64,000 nt of DNA from Tubiluchus corallicola. Lineage: Eukaryota > Priapulida > Priapulimorpha > Priapulimorphida > Tubiluchidae. The DNA is taken from contig JAQGDQ010000015.1 in the NCBI GenBank assembly GCA_030141605.1, forward strand, positions 1,155,001 to 1,219,000, given 5' to 3'. This document shows positions 1-12,600 of the stretch, piece after piece (the stretch's first letter is position 1; each line of letters opens with the position of its first letter). A program made the translations under genes and the position numbers. The notes under the pieces are model-generated. The model was not told where the DNA came from and did no database searches. It was given only the letters and a program-made list of their open reading frames with translations.

Positions 1-424
1 TTTGGCGAAAATCCTCCACTGCTAGAGCTTTTCCTGAAAAAACTTGGATACGAGGTACATACCATTCTTTCAAGCAAACTACTTTTATTCTAGCATCAAA
101 TTATGTTAATTGTTGCAGTATTGTGGATATGTCTGCCACTGTTTGGTCTACCACTATTTTGATGACTGCCTTCATCATTCATTTTAAATTTTTGAGCATA
201 AGATATCATGAACTACAAAAACTAATGAATAGAACTGTTTTGTGTTCTTTCAGCGCTACATTCCCAATTTTGTTTTGGAAAACATTTCAATGGTAGAACT
301 GCCTTACTTAAATGAAGAGCGGCTAGAGAAAATGAAGATTCCACTTGGACCTCGCACACGTATTCTGCAAGAAGCCCAGAGAGCATTTAGAGATGAAAAC
401 ATCCAAGACATTTACCTCGTGTGA
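1..424 (+). CDS. C-terminal SAM-domain exons of an unidentified protein (5' partial)
   Basis: Two coding exons are visible, 1-54 and 254-424, joined in phase 0 by a GT-AG intron (donor GAG|GTACAT, acceptor TTTCTTTCAG). The first starts before the window. Together they give about 74 residues: a helix with FLKKLGYERYIPNF, a middle segment VELPYLNEERLEKMKI, then PLGPRTRILQEA and a short tail ending IYLV before the stop. Hydrophobic spacing and the conserved G-PR-RIL helix are those of a SAM (sterile alpha motif) domain, a protein-protein interaction module, here at the extreme C-terminus. Known SAM proteins include kinases, ankyrin-repeat scaffolds and RNA regulators. Too little is present to say which this is, and I name no gene. 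The domain call is fairly secure; the parent protein is unknown. Confidence 0.75.
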
Positions 425-808
425 TAATTAATTTTAAGTTAAGTTTGCGATCTTCGATCATTAATTAACAACTTCCATGCAAAAAGGCCATATAAAGAGT
501 TTTGTTTCATTATTCAAAGTATCTGTTGTTTTTACTTGAAGCAGATGTCTATATTGCATAACGGTGATGTGAAAAAAGCATTTGTTATAGTAACCGCTTT
601 CAATTAGGAAGGCACAATTTATTGCATAAATTATTTATATATGATAAGTGTAAGTATGAGTACTTAAACTGATTTAAGGATGTTTACATCTAGTTACCGC
701 AGACACCCCAAGCCCCTTACTACAATTCGAAAGAGAGTTTTAAGCTAACACATCAAGAAGATAAGGTTATTGTTTTTACAAGTAGGTTTCTTTGGATTCC
801 TTTACAAG

Positions 809-908
<100 letters not shown>

Positions 909-1055
909 CTAAAATGAAATTTAACAGTAAGATTTCTTGCATGTTCTAACTTATATTGTGTAATACGATTATTTATATTAGTGTATAACTTTTGTATAGT
1001 GTTCTGCAGCAACTCTCTGGAATACATTTACCAATACTTTTATACATACATGATA

Positions 1056-1061
1056 AATAAA
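1056..1061 (+). terminator. polyadenylation signal for the SAM-domain gene
   Basis: AATAAA lies about 630 bases after the stop codon at 424, giving a 3' UTR that would include the (GT)n array at 811-906. It is the clearest canonical hexamer I noticed downstream on this strand, but an earlier signal could be used. Confidence 0.4.
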
Positions 1062-1747
1062 CTTTGAAAAGAATTTGTTATTTACATGTTGTCCAAGTTA
1101 ATACATGTCTTATTTTCTCTCTCAGAAATATAAGTTTTGCCCCTAAATTCATGTACCCAACTAACTGCTAAGCAGGCTTTTTACTGAAGTATGCACAATT
1201 GCACATACCTTTCAACACAGAAAATGTACTGTGTACATGCTATGAATCAGTTCGCTTGCCAGTCGAGGTTATGGATTGATTACATTCTTGTAGCAAAACA
1301 TCAAGAATTTCATCTGCTAATTCATCTCTGTTATTTCTTGATACCTAAGGTGTATAAATATTTGTATTATGTGTATAATGCATATAAAAATATTACAGTG
1401 TAATGTCAGTGCATAAAGTATAAATGGTTTTGGTACCAAGGTACCTGCACTAGGCAATCTAAGCATTTTCAGCTCATTTGTTCAATTACTTGCTTTGAGA
1501 ATCAATTAATTAACCGCTAATCTGGAATGTAAATGGTATTTGCCATCAAAAAAGCAAGGCACTGCTGGTCAATAAAAAGAGATCTCGCTCAGGAAACATT
1601 TAGTAAGTTATTTCTGAGCCACAAAAACTTTAATTTTTTGTACTTTTACGGTATTAACAGGCTGTTCCAGTTTAAAACTTTGAGTGAAGGCGTAACAAAT
1701 GGCATATGACGTATAAACTCCTAATGAGCTAAATGAACTCACATATA

Positions 1748-1753
1748 TTTATT
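1748..1753 (-). terminator. polyadenylation signal downstream of the NTPCR-like gene
   Basis: Minus-strand AATAAA about 190 bases beyond the stop at 1941. With the plus-strand signal at 1056 it leaves roughly 0.7 kb between two convergent genes. Confidence 0.35.
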
Positions 1754-1940
1754 TCTTCACTCAGCAATAACAATTTTAGAAGATAATCACACTTTACGAG
1801 CTGCAGACTTAGTGGCTGATATAAAGTGAAAATTACTAAGCCAAATTAAGAAATGTACTTCAATTTTCATTTGAACTAAAAAATTTATAATACTAGTTTT
1901 TAAACATTTGCAATCCTGCTTCTTCATATCATAATGAAGC

Positions 1941-3593
1941 TTACTGTATGCTTACTGTAAATAATTGGACGTCAGGATTGTTTCTGATGGCCTCAACAAA
2001 TGGTATGGCTTTTCCTTTGGCAATAGGAATAGTAGTAAGAATTTTAATTAATGGACTGCAGAACAGTGTTTGAACGCTCTGTTTAAATGTGCTGCTAAAC
2101 AACTCCATCTTGCCAATTTCATCAATAATCACTACTCCATTCTCTTTATCACTCTGAAACACAATTGGCAGGGTTATAAACAATACCGATGACAATTAGA
2201 TATTGCTGCTTAATAAACTAATAACAGAGTGGATTCACTGGACTGGTTTTTTTCAATATGCTACTTACCAACCTCAACTCAGGAAGTGCGAGAGACTCAA
2301 AGGACTCGACATCTACAGAATACTGACCAACACGGTAATCTCTCTTCACATTTGTATTTCCATCACTGCAACATAATATGTATGTGCAAAATGCTGGGAA
2401 ATTACAGGCGCAATGAACTTTCTATAGCAAAGAGACCTTTTTTTAATAAACTCGTTGGATTGCATCTGAGCAGGTAAAGTTGATGGAGCTCGACTGTGCA
2501 CAAGTTGTCCCTACATCTACTGCAGTGTAATTTGTTAGACTGTATATGATTTTGATTGTGCATATACTTTGACTTGTGTCAGCTGCCATATCCACTGTGC
2601 TGTCATTTATTGAGTGTTACTTAACTGCATTCTTATTTAGTTGTGGTAACGTAAAGTCAGGTTTAGAATAAAATCAGATAGAAGAAAATGTGTATGGATA
2701 CTAATGTCAGATTAAAATTACTTAGAATATGGAATATCTTAAAATTATATTAATGTATCTGAAAATAGCAAGATCAAGTAAATTAGTACAAAAAGTAGTA
2801 ACATCCATATCCTAGTGCTACTTACATCAGCATAGACCATAAACACACAAAATTAGCTTGGGTGGCTCATAGCTCAAGGGCATAATGATTATCGCATTAC
2901 GGACTTAACACCAAAAAGCTTTTTTAAAGAATGTTAATTTGATACCTTATTCTTGAGAGAACAGCACGTTGTCCATCTGTTGTAACAACATCAAATCCGC
3001 ACCGTCGCCCTTTTGTGCGCACCTCTTCTGTGAAGAAGCCTCGCACTTTAACATTTTTCATTTTTAGTACCTCACACACTTTTTTCACTAAGGTTGTTTT
3101 ACCAATACCTGCAAAAAAATAAAAATCCTGTAGCATGAATTACTTACTTTAAAAAATCCTGCCATCTACTAAAAATCAGAAAATAAAATAGAGCGACAGT
3201 TGCATAGTTCAGTAAATTTGAAAATTATGTTTGTTTACTGGTCACCCACTATGCATTGACCAGGCTAGGTGTCACTTGTCTTTGCTTGCAATTATTTTCA
3301 GAAACTACTGTGAATTTTTTAAGATTTAAAGGAATTTTGTACTGGAGGACTAGCACATTATGCAAGTGAAAAGAATAATCTATGTTAAGTGGACCAGTTA
3401 ATGCAAATTAGCTTGCTCTTCCTGTATGTGCTTCTGCCTTAGTCATAGTTAATGACCACTGACAAAACAATGCGCTACAGACCTGTCATATTACCCAGTT
3501 ATGGGTAACATAATTTAGAATACAAGAGATTTTTAACCACATACCTGGCTGCCCTGTTAGTGCAACGTGACGAGTTCCAGTACCAGTCGCCAT
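1941..3593 (-). CDS. NTPCR: nucleoside-triphosphatase, NTPCR/THEP1 family
   Basis: Four exons on the minus strand: 3545-3593, 2946-3108, 2269-2365 and 1941-2153. Phases agree and the product is about 173 residues. The start ATG at 3593 opens a short lead to the P-loop GQPGIGKTT (residues 14-22), which is split by intron 1 at Gly17. Next come GFFTEEVR and GRRCGFDVVT, both hallmarks of this family. Exon 3 gives RVGQYSVDV and LALPEL. Exon 4 carries the Walker B stretch VVIIDEIGKMEL (about residues 110-121) and the IPIAKGKAIPFVE segment. Known family members are P-loop enzymes that hydrolyse ATP, GTP and other NTPs slowly; the cellular role is unclear. Human NTPCR is about 190 residues, so the C-terminus here is some 17 residues short. 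A GTAAGC donor at 1955 lies just before the stop, so an unseen final exon may exist. The small third exon is too short to stand out as an open frame but is unmistakable by sequence. Confidence 0.9.
2855..2915 (+). repeat. tRNA-derived SINE fragment (weak)
   Basis: Within NTPCR intron 2, a stretch with GGTGGCTCATAGCTCAAG followed by CGCATTACGGACTTAACACC resembles the A-box and anticodon arm of a tRNA-derived SINE head. No good B-box follows. It shares the ACGGACTT-type core with the better fragment near 15.87 kb. Confidence 0.3.
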
Positions 3594-4900
3594 ATGAACT
3601 TAAACACAAAGTAACAGCATGTGTTAGACAGCGAGAATGATATTGAAATTGATAAGTGTGCATACGATTTTGTCTGTAGCATGTAAGATGCTCGTAGGTC
3701 GCTCAACCACTGGCAATGACTCTAGGCAAAGTAACAAAGCTAGTACTAACAAGGAGTGCTCAGGATGTGGACTTGGGTCAGAATTCTGGTAAAAATAACT
3801 ATCAGGATCTGGTGATAAAAGTTCGGTATTTACCAGATTTATGAATAGCCTATACAAAAAGCAGACAGATTTTGTTTTTCCATGTTATAACCTATAGAAT
3901 GGCAACTGCCTGTGGCTGCCAGGCAACATTAAGACATAGACAGAGACATTTTATTTATCTTCTCATTTACACCACAATACAAATAGACTATTATTGCTAT
4001 AGTTATTAATTAAAAAGGATAAATTATGCATAAAGGAAAGAGTTAGGGGGCGGGAGGGTGCAGGAGAAAGGGTAGCGAAAGACCAATTGGTCATCAAGTC
4101 AGCTACCCTTCTCAGGTTAGTGTAAATTGTAAAAAAATTGTAGTGCTGCTAACTGAAAGGTGTAATGTAATTATGAAGTAGGTTAAGAAAATCAACTGTT
4201 AACATAAATTTATAGAGGAAAAAATTAAACTCGAAAGTGAGATAACTAAATACGCTATGCAACAAAGAAGCATTAAAATAAAATGAAAAATATGAAATGA
4301 TGATCAACAAAATATACAAATCATTTAACATTTAAAACATAAAAAAACTAGAAAAATGTCAGACCAAAAGAAAAAATAAAACATAAATAATAAATCAGTG
4401 AAGGAAACAAAGTATGCATGATAGAATCAAACGAAATATAATGAAACAAAAATATGCAATAGTGTTTAATCAAATTATGTTAAGCATAATGATAAAGGAC
4501 TAATATGGCTCAAAAAATATAATAAAACTTAATGATAACTGTGAAACAATGAGCAAAATAATTATAATAAAGTGAATATATATGTAGTGAGAAAAGCATA
4601 ATATGCAAGCAAAAACATCAGTGGAGCAGGCAAAATTTTAAAAAATTATGTATGACAAAGTGTTGCAGCTGCTGGATTTGTTTGAAGATTATGTAAGACC
4701 TATTTCAATCATATTTCGACCTATTGTACTGCATGTTTACCTTTCCTTTTCATAGCTGTGAAGAAATAATAATAACAATTTTACACTTTGATGAAAAGAT
4801 GTACCATGACAATATAATTATAGTTAATAGAATAGTACAAGGGGAATACATTAAAACTAGCAGAGATGATTTATTAGAAATAAATCTTAGCAGAAAAGTC
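3594..4900. other. AT-rich intergenic stretch without a recognisable gene
   Basis: This runs from the NTPCR start codon to the 3' end of the LINE remnant. Open frames are short and resemble no family I know. There is a small G-rich patch near 4045-4060 in otherwise A-rich sequence. The NTPCR promoter should lie just above 3593, but I see no clear core-promoter motif. Confidence 0.5.
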
Positions 4901-7345
4901 ACACATGATAATTAGAAATAAGGATGGATTTATAGTTAATTATCAAATAGCTAAAGGTGCCATTTTTTAGTTCATTATGACTGTTCCACAACAAAAGTAC
5001 CTTGATAAGTTAGAGATTTTTGCCCTTTGTTAGTATTAAATCTTTGTACTTAAATAGAAAGTTTGATTAGTGGTAAATCGTGTATGATACACATGCAACT
5101 GGGCTACTGATTTATAGTAATTCTGGAAAATTTCAGGAAGCATATAATGTTTAAATCTATATACAAATTTGGCCAACTCTAATTTATATATGTCCTGAAG
5201 TTTCAAGATTTTATGTTGGTGGTATGAAGATGTAACATAGGCTTTATTTGTATTTGTCCAAAGCTTTATAAATTTATTTTGATTAGTAATTAGGGAATAC
5301 AATGTGAAATGGGGTGCTGAGCCATAGGTAAGTATGCTGTATTCTAAATACGGTGAAAATAGGGAAGAACATAGAAGTTTTTTCAAATCATAATTCAGGA
5401 ATTGCCTAATTTTTGAAAAAATACCTATAATTTTACTGGTTTTATTAACAATATATTGTATATGTGCTTTCATGAAAGATTGTGATCTATTAATACTCCT
5501 AGATATTTTATTTGTTGTACAGATTGTATCCTGTTATTTCCCATTGTCAAATTTAATATCAAATTTTCTACTTTTCTGGGATTACCAATCATCATATATT
5601 TAGGTTTGGAATAGTTTATAGAATATAGTTTATTGGCTCTCATCCATAGATCTACTTTAGCTAATTCAACATTAAGAAATTCTTTTAGGTGATTTATGTT
5701 AGTATCAGAAATGGAAAAGTTATATCATCAGCAAAAAGTCTAGTATGTAATTGAGTATTTAAAGGGAGATCATTTATGTAGAGTAAGAAAAAAAGGGAGC
5801 CTTGAGGAACATCACACTGTACATTTACCAGATCTGAGTTTTTATTCGCGATAGATGTATATTGTTTTCGATTGGGCATATATGAGTGCAGTAATTGAAG
5901 AGGCAGGCCTCTGATACCATAGTGTTCAAGTTTGGCTAATAAAATATCATGTTGTACAGTACCAAAGGCCTTCTTTAAACAGTTAGGAAACGTACCTTCA
6001 GTAATAGCAATGTTAAACAATTCAGTTAGGACAGGGGAATAAGGAGACCAGTTGATTTGTAAAATGATAAAGGAATATTTTCATGACCAGAGACTTTGTT
6101 CTGATTTAAATTATTAATTGCTGTATTTACTTCAGCTTCAATAATGGGCATTAAGAAGAACGAATTTGGCAAAGCACATCCTAGAAAAGACTGAAATGAC
6201 AGTTGTGTGGGCTGCATTTTAGATGCTGTATAAAGACCAATGGAAGCAAAAAAATGTTCACGACTTGACAGATATCAGTTATGTCACTTGAGAGAATGCC
6301 ATCTTTGTATACATTTTTTAGTGTTATGCGTTGATGCAATTTAGCATTAATTAAACTATTTATGGTTGACCAAAGTTTCTTTGTGTTATTTTTACTATTT
6401 TGCAAGATTTCTTGATAGTAGCTTTTTTTTGCTAAGTATTTTATATGGTTGAGTTTGTTAGAATAAACTTTGTATTTATTTCTATTATAAAAATCGTTAG
6501 AGTTTTTAAATATATTAAACAGTTGGCTTCTAGTTTTAATAGATTTCAGTATGCCTGGTGTTATCCATGGCTTGTGAAAAGTTACCACTTCACGTCTTGA
6601 TAAAGTTTTTAGAGGCACATGAGTATTGAGAAATAGATTGAATGTTTGAAAAAAAACTGATCAAAAGTCTTATTAGTAGATAAGTAAGAATAATCAATAG
6701 TATTAATCTGTGTGTGCAATTCATTTAAAAAGGCAGAGGAATTAAAGTTAGTTTTATCTCTAATTGTAATTTTAGTTTTCTGTTTAGTCGGATTTGTATT
6801 TTTGACAATTGCAAAAACAGGCACGTCAGCCACTTCGTAAGTTATTATACCCGATACAATAGGGTTAATCATATCATTAGTATAGATATGGTTTATTAGG
6901 GTACTAGGGTTTTTTGATATTCTTGTTGGTCTTGTAATTAGAGGAACAAATTGGGTAGAAAATAATACATTTAAGTAATTAGAAATATATGGTATGCTCT
7001 CAAACTGTAATAAATTTAAATTAATGTCACCACATATGTAAGGTATGCTACCTGATTGTTGAATAGCAGTTAATACATGGTCCATTTCCTCTATAAAAGG
7101 CGTAACAGGTGTATTTGGACGTCTGCATAAGGCCAAATAATATACTCTTTGAATTATTTAATGTTGATACACGGATCCAGAGATTTTCTAAATTAATTTT
7201 TGAGATTTCTTTTAATACTTTGCCATACAGTACTTTGGTTATTTCTTTTTCAGTCACTATTTTATATGAATTATTTATAGAATAGTTTAAATTATCTCTA
7301 ATATAGACACCGATGCCACCAGCGTAACGTAAGAGATTAGATTAA
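4900..7345 (-). mobile_element. degenerate non-LTR retrotransposon (CR1/L2/Jockey-like LINE), minus strand
   Basis: Reading the minus strand from 7345 down, broken frames give the family's domains in order. An apurinic-endonuclease remnant has GGIGVYIRDNLNY (about 7325-7280), CGDINLNLLQ and TRPTRISKNPSTLI (7136-6609). A linker follows (6618-6026). A reverse-transcriptase core has HYGIRGLPLQLLHSY, QGSLFFLLYINDLPL and the catalytic LFADD (6020-5694), then the thumb with KIKYLGV-like YLGVLID (about 5490). The C-terminal tail has GQKSLTY and LWNS (about 5020-4960). The start of the endonuclease is missing. The copy has several frameshifts, including one lost base in a Leu-Ser-Trp-Lys motif near 5473. 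It also has an internal deletion joining FPNCLKKA directly to AFGTVQHDILL near 5975, and a shortened segment before FLLYINDL. It is therefore a non-autonomous fossil. The clade is uncertain; no RNase H domain or LTR was seen. Confidence 0.88.
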
Positions 7346-8729
7346 GAATTAATTATTTTATCTCACGCCATGTCTCATTTATAATATAATATGATATACT
7401 GATCTCAATTAACTAAGAATTTGAGACAAAATGGCAAAAAACCATTACGGTCATCTAGCAGCCATCCCCATTTATAAGCATTAGCCATTACTGTTAGTAT
7501 TAATATAATTTATTGAGCGATGCTAGCAGCGGTTTGTGAGAGATTCATATAATTTATAATAAATGTAACTATATAATAAAAGATTAAAACGACGTTAATA
7601 AAAAAAGCTGCACAAGCACAGTAAATTTATTGTAATTGCACAATGTCAATAGTTCGACCACAAACAGTTTTTGCAGTTATCTTGTTAATAATCATGTACG
7701 ATTCATTCCGAGTTTTCTCCGAAAAATTTCTCCTCTCCACAATTCATTGATAGAAGACTATAACTAACAGGCTTCACCAAAGCCTTTATTAAACCTTTTT
7801 AACTCTAAGTTAAAGCAAATTTTATCACCTTTGAACGTTTACGACAAAAATTAATACTGTCCACCGCTGACTTGTCAACAGTGCAGACTGTATATGTACT
7901 TTGCCAGACACACGTAACCGAACCGAAACTGCTCAGTTGAGTAACTTGATTTCAGAGACAAGGGAAGTCTCTGGTTGAGTTTTTATCTTTTCTCTCTTTA
8001 GCTTTTCCACGTCTCTGGTTGAGTTCGTGATTTCCATGCTTTAACATGTACTAATAGTTCAGTAGATTTCAGTGGGCTTTGAAATTGAAGGGTGCTTTCA
8101 GCTTCGAATCACAGAAGCCACAATATTATTCACAAGAATCATTATAATATTATTTCTTCCCATCTCAGAATATGGCGAGTTTTGACAGGAAGTGGCAGCG
8201 GCAGGTGGCGATTTTTTGATGGACCATCTGTTAACTAACCATTGTTCTACAATATAATTTTCTTTTAGTAGTTTGCAACAATAAAATACATCTATTTTGC
8301 GCTACTTGCATTTTTATCGTTTCACGTACGTATTTCTGTTCGACTGTTATTCCCAAAATTAGTCATTTATTTCAGAATTAGCATCAACATCTTCGCACAA
8401 AATGTGCTAAAATAGATCCCATGTAGTATTGCACGCTTATTCAAATCTGTTACACTTATTATACACTATTATATTTTATTAAAGTTTTAAGATTAAAATT
8501 TTAAAAGTGGATTAGCATAAAAGTAGCACAGTCTACTGGTACCCATCTCTGATGAAAGTGTGAAGTTTTTGTCTTTCCATAATGAAATAATCATAGAAAA
8601 AGCCAATGAATTAGTAGGAGAACGAAATCGATCTTTCATAAGCCTTACCGTTAGATCAATGATAATTTATTTATTTATTGTGATACATGCGATAGGCCTA
8701 AAATTAATAGATCTCATAAAACCAAATTT

Positions 8730-8740
8730 GTTTGTTGTTG

Positions 8741-8778
<38 letters not shown>

Positions 8779-8803
8779 ATTATTATTATTATTATTATTA
8801 TTG
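8730..8803. repeat. compound (GTT)n(GCT)n(ATT)n microsatellite
   Basis: Three trinucleotide blocks directly follow one another: GTT, then GCT (about 8750-8777), then ATT to about 8803. They look like successive point-mutated expansions of one original array. Confidence 0.95.
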
Positions 8804-9505
8804 TTATCTTTCAGGCTAGCTTGGGTGCAGTGAAGCCAGGTGTATTAATTCTAGAGTGATATTATTCATTTTGAATTTTTGAATTACCTATAGAGTTTGT
8901 TGACATGCTCTTGTGTTGAGTTGTTTAGATAGCTTTAGAATAGAAAAAATCCTGTTCTAGTGATATAGTAGTTGTGAGTTCAGTAGGCCATTGTTGTAGA
9001 ACCAGTATGTCTCTTTGTGATTTCTGAAGATTGGCTTGAAATTTGTTATACAGATCCTCAAACGTTTGTAAGTTTATTTGTTTGCTTAATAGTTCCTGTT
9101 GGTGTTTATTTGATAATAATTCTTTTCATCTCTAGCCATTGCCTAATTATTGATTTTTTTGCAACTGTTTAAAGTGCATGCGTAGGCGCGTGTTTTTTGT
9201 GTAGGCATGCACGTGTGTGCATGTGCGTGCTGATTTGTGAATATGCTGGGAAGTTTGTTTGTTAGCAAATTTTTTGCGTTTGTTTTGTAATGCCATATGT
9301 AATGGTTTAATTTTGAATCATCTTCTGCTTCAGTGTGCTTGTTGTTAATTTGCTAACGCTTGTTTCTCATTTACTCGCACATTTACTGTTGCTTTATTTT
9401 TGTTGATATTCTTTTTTCTTGTTCTATTGCAGTTTCACCTTCTTCTTTTTTACAATGAGTGGAAAATGAAAATAAAATCTGTAAAACAAATAGCCAGTTT
9501 TCTAC

Positions 9506-9537
9506 AATTATTATTATTATTATTATTATTATTATTG
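9506..9537. repeat. (ATT)n microsatellite
   Basis: About ten ATT units close to the 3' end of the P450 gene on the opposite strand. Confidence 0.9.
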
Positions 9538-9562
9538 ATGGAATATATATTGGAATTCATTG

Positions 9563-9568
9563 TTTATT
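9563..9568 (-). terminator. polyadenylation signal of the P450 gene
   Basis: Minus-strand AATAAA 36 bases after the stop codon of the P450 gene, implying a very short 3' UTR. Confidence 0.5.
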
Positions 9569-9603
9569 TTAAGCTCGCAAGTATGATTGAAAACAATTCT
9601 GTC

Positions 9604-12600
9604 TTATCGCAGAGTTAATTTCATTTTAAAATCTTTAGGTGAACAAGTGAAGCCAACAACAGGCTCCAAGTCCAGTCTGGTTTCGCCATCTGGCAACTGT
9701 ATGTTGAAATGCTGAAATATGCTGGTGAAGTACAGGAAAATCTCCATGCGTGCCAACGATTCTCCCAAACAAATGCGGCGACCTATATATATAAACCAAC
9801 AACGAACAATTGAAATAATCATGTTCAAATAATTGACTAAAATTATTTAATTTTGTTTGGCTCAGATAGTAATGCGGTTGCGCCGTAGGCCTACTGTTAG
9901 CTAGAAACTACTACTTTTTTAAACATAAAAACAAGCTTGTTATAGAGATATGCAGGACGTTTACAGTTACAACAATAATATTAGTAGCAAGTAATAACTA
10001 TAGCACAATACTACAAGCACAATTATAGCATGCTAAGCATATGCAACGTAAGATTTTATAGGGTAAAATGTATGCCTTCTTTTATCTTTGTTTTTACATA
10101 CCTACTGAAAACGGCATTAAATTTTCGTTTTTGACAAATCGTCCATTCTGATCCAAATGGCGTTCTGGTCGATATTCGTTTGGTTCTGGAAAATGTTCTG
10201 GACTAAGCAATACTCCAGTAAGGTTGAACACAATTGGCGTCGAGGCGGGTATCGTGTATCCATTAAATTCACACGTCTCTGAAGTAAGGTGCGGTAATGC
10301 TATTGGCGCGATGTTGCCTGTGACATAAGAAAAAGACTGTTATTCGTTTTATAGTCAAGGCAAATCCTAACTCTAATTATGCACTTTGTATATATTCACA
10401 AAATTCTTGAAACTAATTACTATTTTAAGGAACTTAGGAGTGGAATAGTTCATTACATTAGAATGGAAAAAGGTTGAAACAGGAAACAGTTCACGCGAAG
10501 AAACCAGAAATCATGTTTTTTTACCAAGCTTCCATATAAGGCATATTTTTTATCATCTATATATCTTTTTACATGCTTTTTACATTTTTCGTGACAGCTT
10601 TTATTCTTTTAACAATGTAGCGTCAAAAGCTGATACTTTTAGAAATTTATCGACACCAGTAACTGAACTTGCTTTAAGTAAATTTGTCAGAAATGTGACA
10701 ATGGTTTCAAAGCATTTTGTAATTAGGTATTCAAACCATCGCAGAAATTGAATAATGCACTTCTTTAATTTGAATTCATGGCATCAAATATTTTAAATAA
10801 TAAAAGCAGTTTCTGGTTCAGCAAAATTTAACGTTTTTGTAAAAACAATGATGACAACGACAATGTTGGTGGTGTGATTAATGATGACAATAATGGTGAT
10901 GATGACGATTATGATGATGATGATGATGATGATGAAGACGACGATGATGACGACGACGATGATGATGATGGTAACGGGGATGGCATTGTTGACGATGATG
11001 ACGACGACAGGGCAGTTCATCAAATTTTGTTCTCCAGTTCTGAGCAAAATTAGCCACTTCCACAACTAGCAACAGATCTATTACAAAGCCAATAGGCCTA
11101 CTATATGAACAAAACTAGTGACTTGATTTTCCTAGAAATAGATTATGCTGTGAGAATACAACGCAAGTGGTGCCATTTTCCCACTCTCCCCTTTCCTTTT
11201 ACAGGTATGGTTTTCAGAAACTGAACACCTCAAAATGGGTAGAAGATGGGCAATGGTGCACTGAGACAAAGAACGCGAACTAGCTTAATTTAGAATTGAA
11301 TTCACTCACTTTTTTATGTGTTAGAGAAAAAGATGAATTATGAATTTGGTAAATTAAGCAACGTACGAAATCTTAATTCGAAGACGTGCAAAATTTTATC
11401 ATAATACTTATGTTACAAGAAGTTTGAGTGCTATAGAGTGCTCTTACCTAGACGTTGTGTTTCTGTTATACATGCCTCCACGTAGGGCATATTGGAGCGG
11501 TCGCTGCAAGTGGGCAAACGGCTTCTTCCGATGACGTTCTCAATCTCTTGTTGAGCCTTCTTCATTGCTTCCGGGTTCTTCATCATGAAGAGAAATGCCC
11601 AGCGTAATGTTGTGGCAGTGGTTTCAGTACCCGCGAAAAACAAGTCGAAGACGACTGCACTCAGTTCAAATTCTAGTAAAATCGCGAAATCATTTTTTAT
11701 TAATAGACAGCAACCATTGTAAGTGCTGCAATAAATTATTAGAATATTTTAAAGAGAATCTGAACACATTCAATTTCTCATCACACCAAATTCAACAATT
11801 AACAAAGGCCTAATGTAACTGCATTGCAATAAATATCGTAACATTGTTACCAAGCGTAGAAACTGAGAAAAAAGCTAACCATTAAATGTTGTATCTTTAA
11901 CACCCTGGGCATTTAGCTGTTGGATGTGGCTTAAATAAGCATCTATAAAATCCCTGGTATTTTCAGGATCGTGCGAATCGATGTGCTCATTAATGATTTT
12001 CACTATAAAGTCAAAAACCAGCGACTGATTCTTCACAAAATTGTTATAGCTGAAACGAGAAAAAAGTAACTAATAAGGAACTTAAAAGGAAAAGTGAATT
12101 AAAGTGGCAGCCGTCGTCACTACGGCGACCAGCTTACACTAGCACCAGCTACTAGCGTTGGCATGGTGCAAATCCACAATGATAACTAAATTTTGACACG
12201 AAAGTTTAACTTCGAAGTGTGGCAAAAATTAGGATTAGAGGCAGGAACATCTTATGGTCCTAAAGGGGCATCTAAAGGAGTCCAAAAGGAAGCTTAGACT
12301 TCCTATTTGACATTTTGCCTATCAAAATTAGCAGAAGTCACCTCTGTTGAATGAGTGGAAGAAATCGTGTCCATGGGAAGACCTCTACGACAGTTTGAAG
12401 CAGAGTATTGGACGCGTCTTCACTGATACTTTTCATTAGCAGCTTGAATTCTGCATTGTCGTAATCATAAGTTCTGCCGAGTACTACAGAACTGATTACA
12501 TTGGAGATACTATTATTCATCAAAATGCGAACGTTAAACGGCTGTCCATCTTTCTGTTTGAGTTCGTTTAGAAAACGAGCAATTTCTTCTTTGATCTTTC

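Larger units (their letters stand above)
7346..9603. other. intergenic region between the LINE and the P450 gene
   Basis: No gene recognised. The sequence is AT-rich, with a compound trinucleotide microsatellite (8730-8803), a (TTA)n run (9506-9537) and a GT/GC-rich patch near 9180-9240. The open frames over the microsatellites encode single-residue runs and are not genes. Confidence 0.5.

Noticed and set aside
3624-3857. A 77-codon minus-strand frame next to the NTPCR start
   Set aside because: No recognisable motif or splice context; it lies where the NTPCR promoter is expected.
8198-8212. CTCF-like GCGGCAGGTGGCGA
   Set aside because: It matches only about 11 of 14 core positions, against a full match at 46036.
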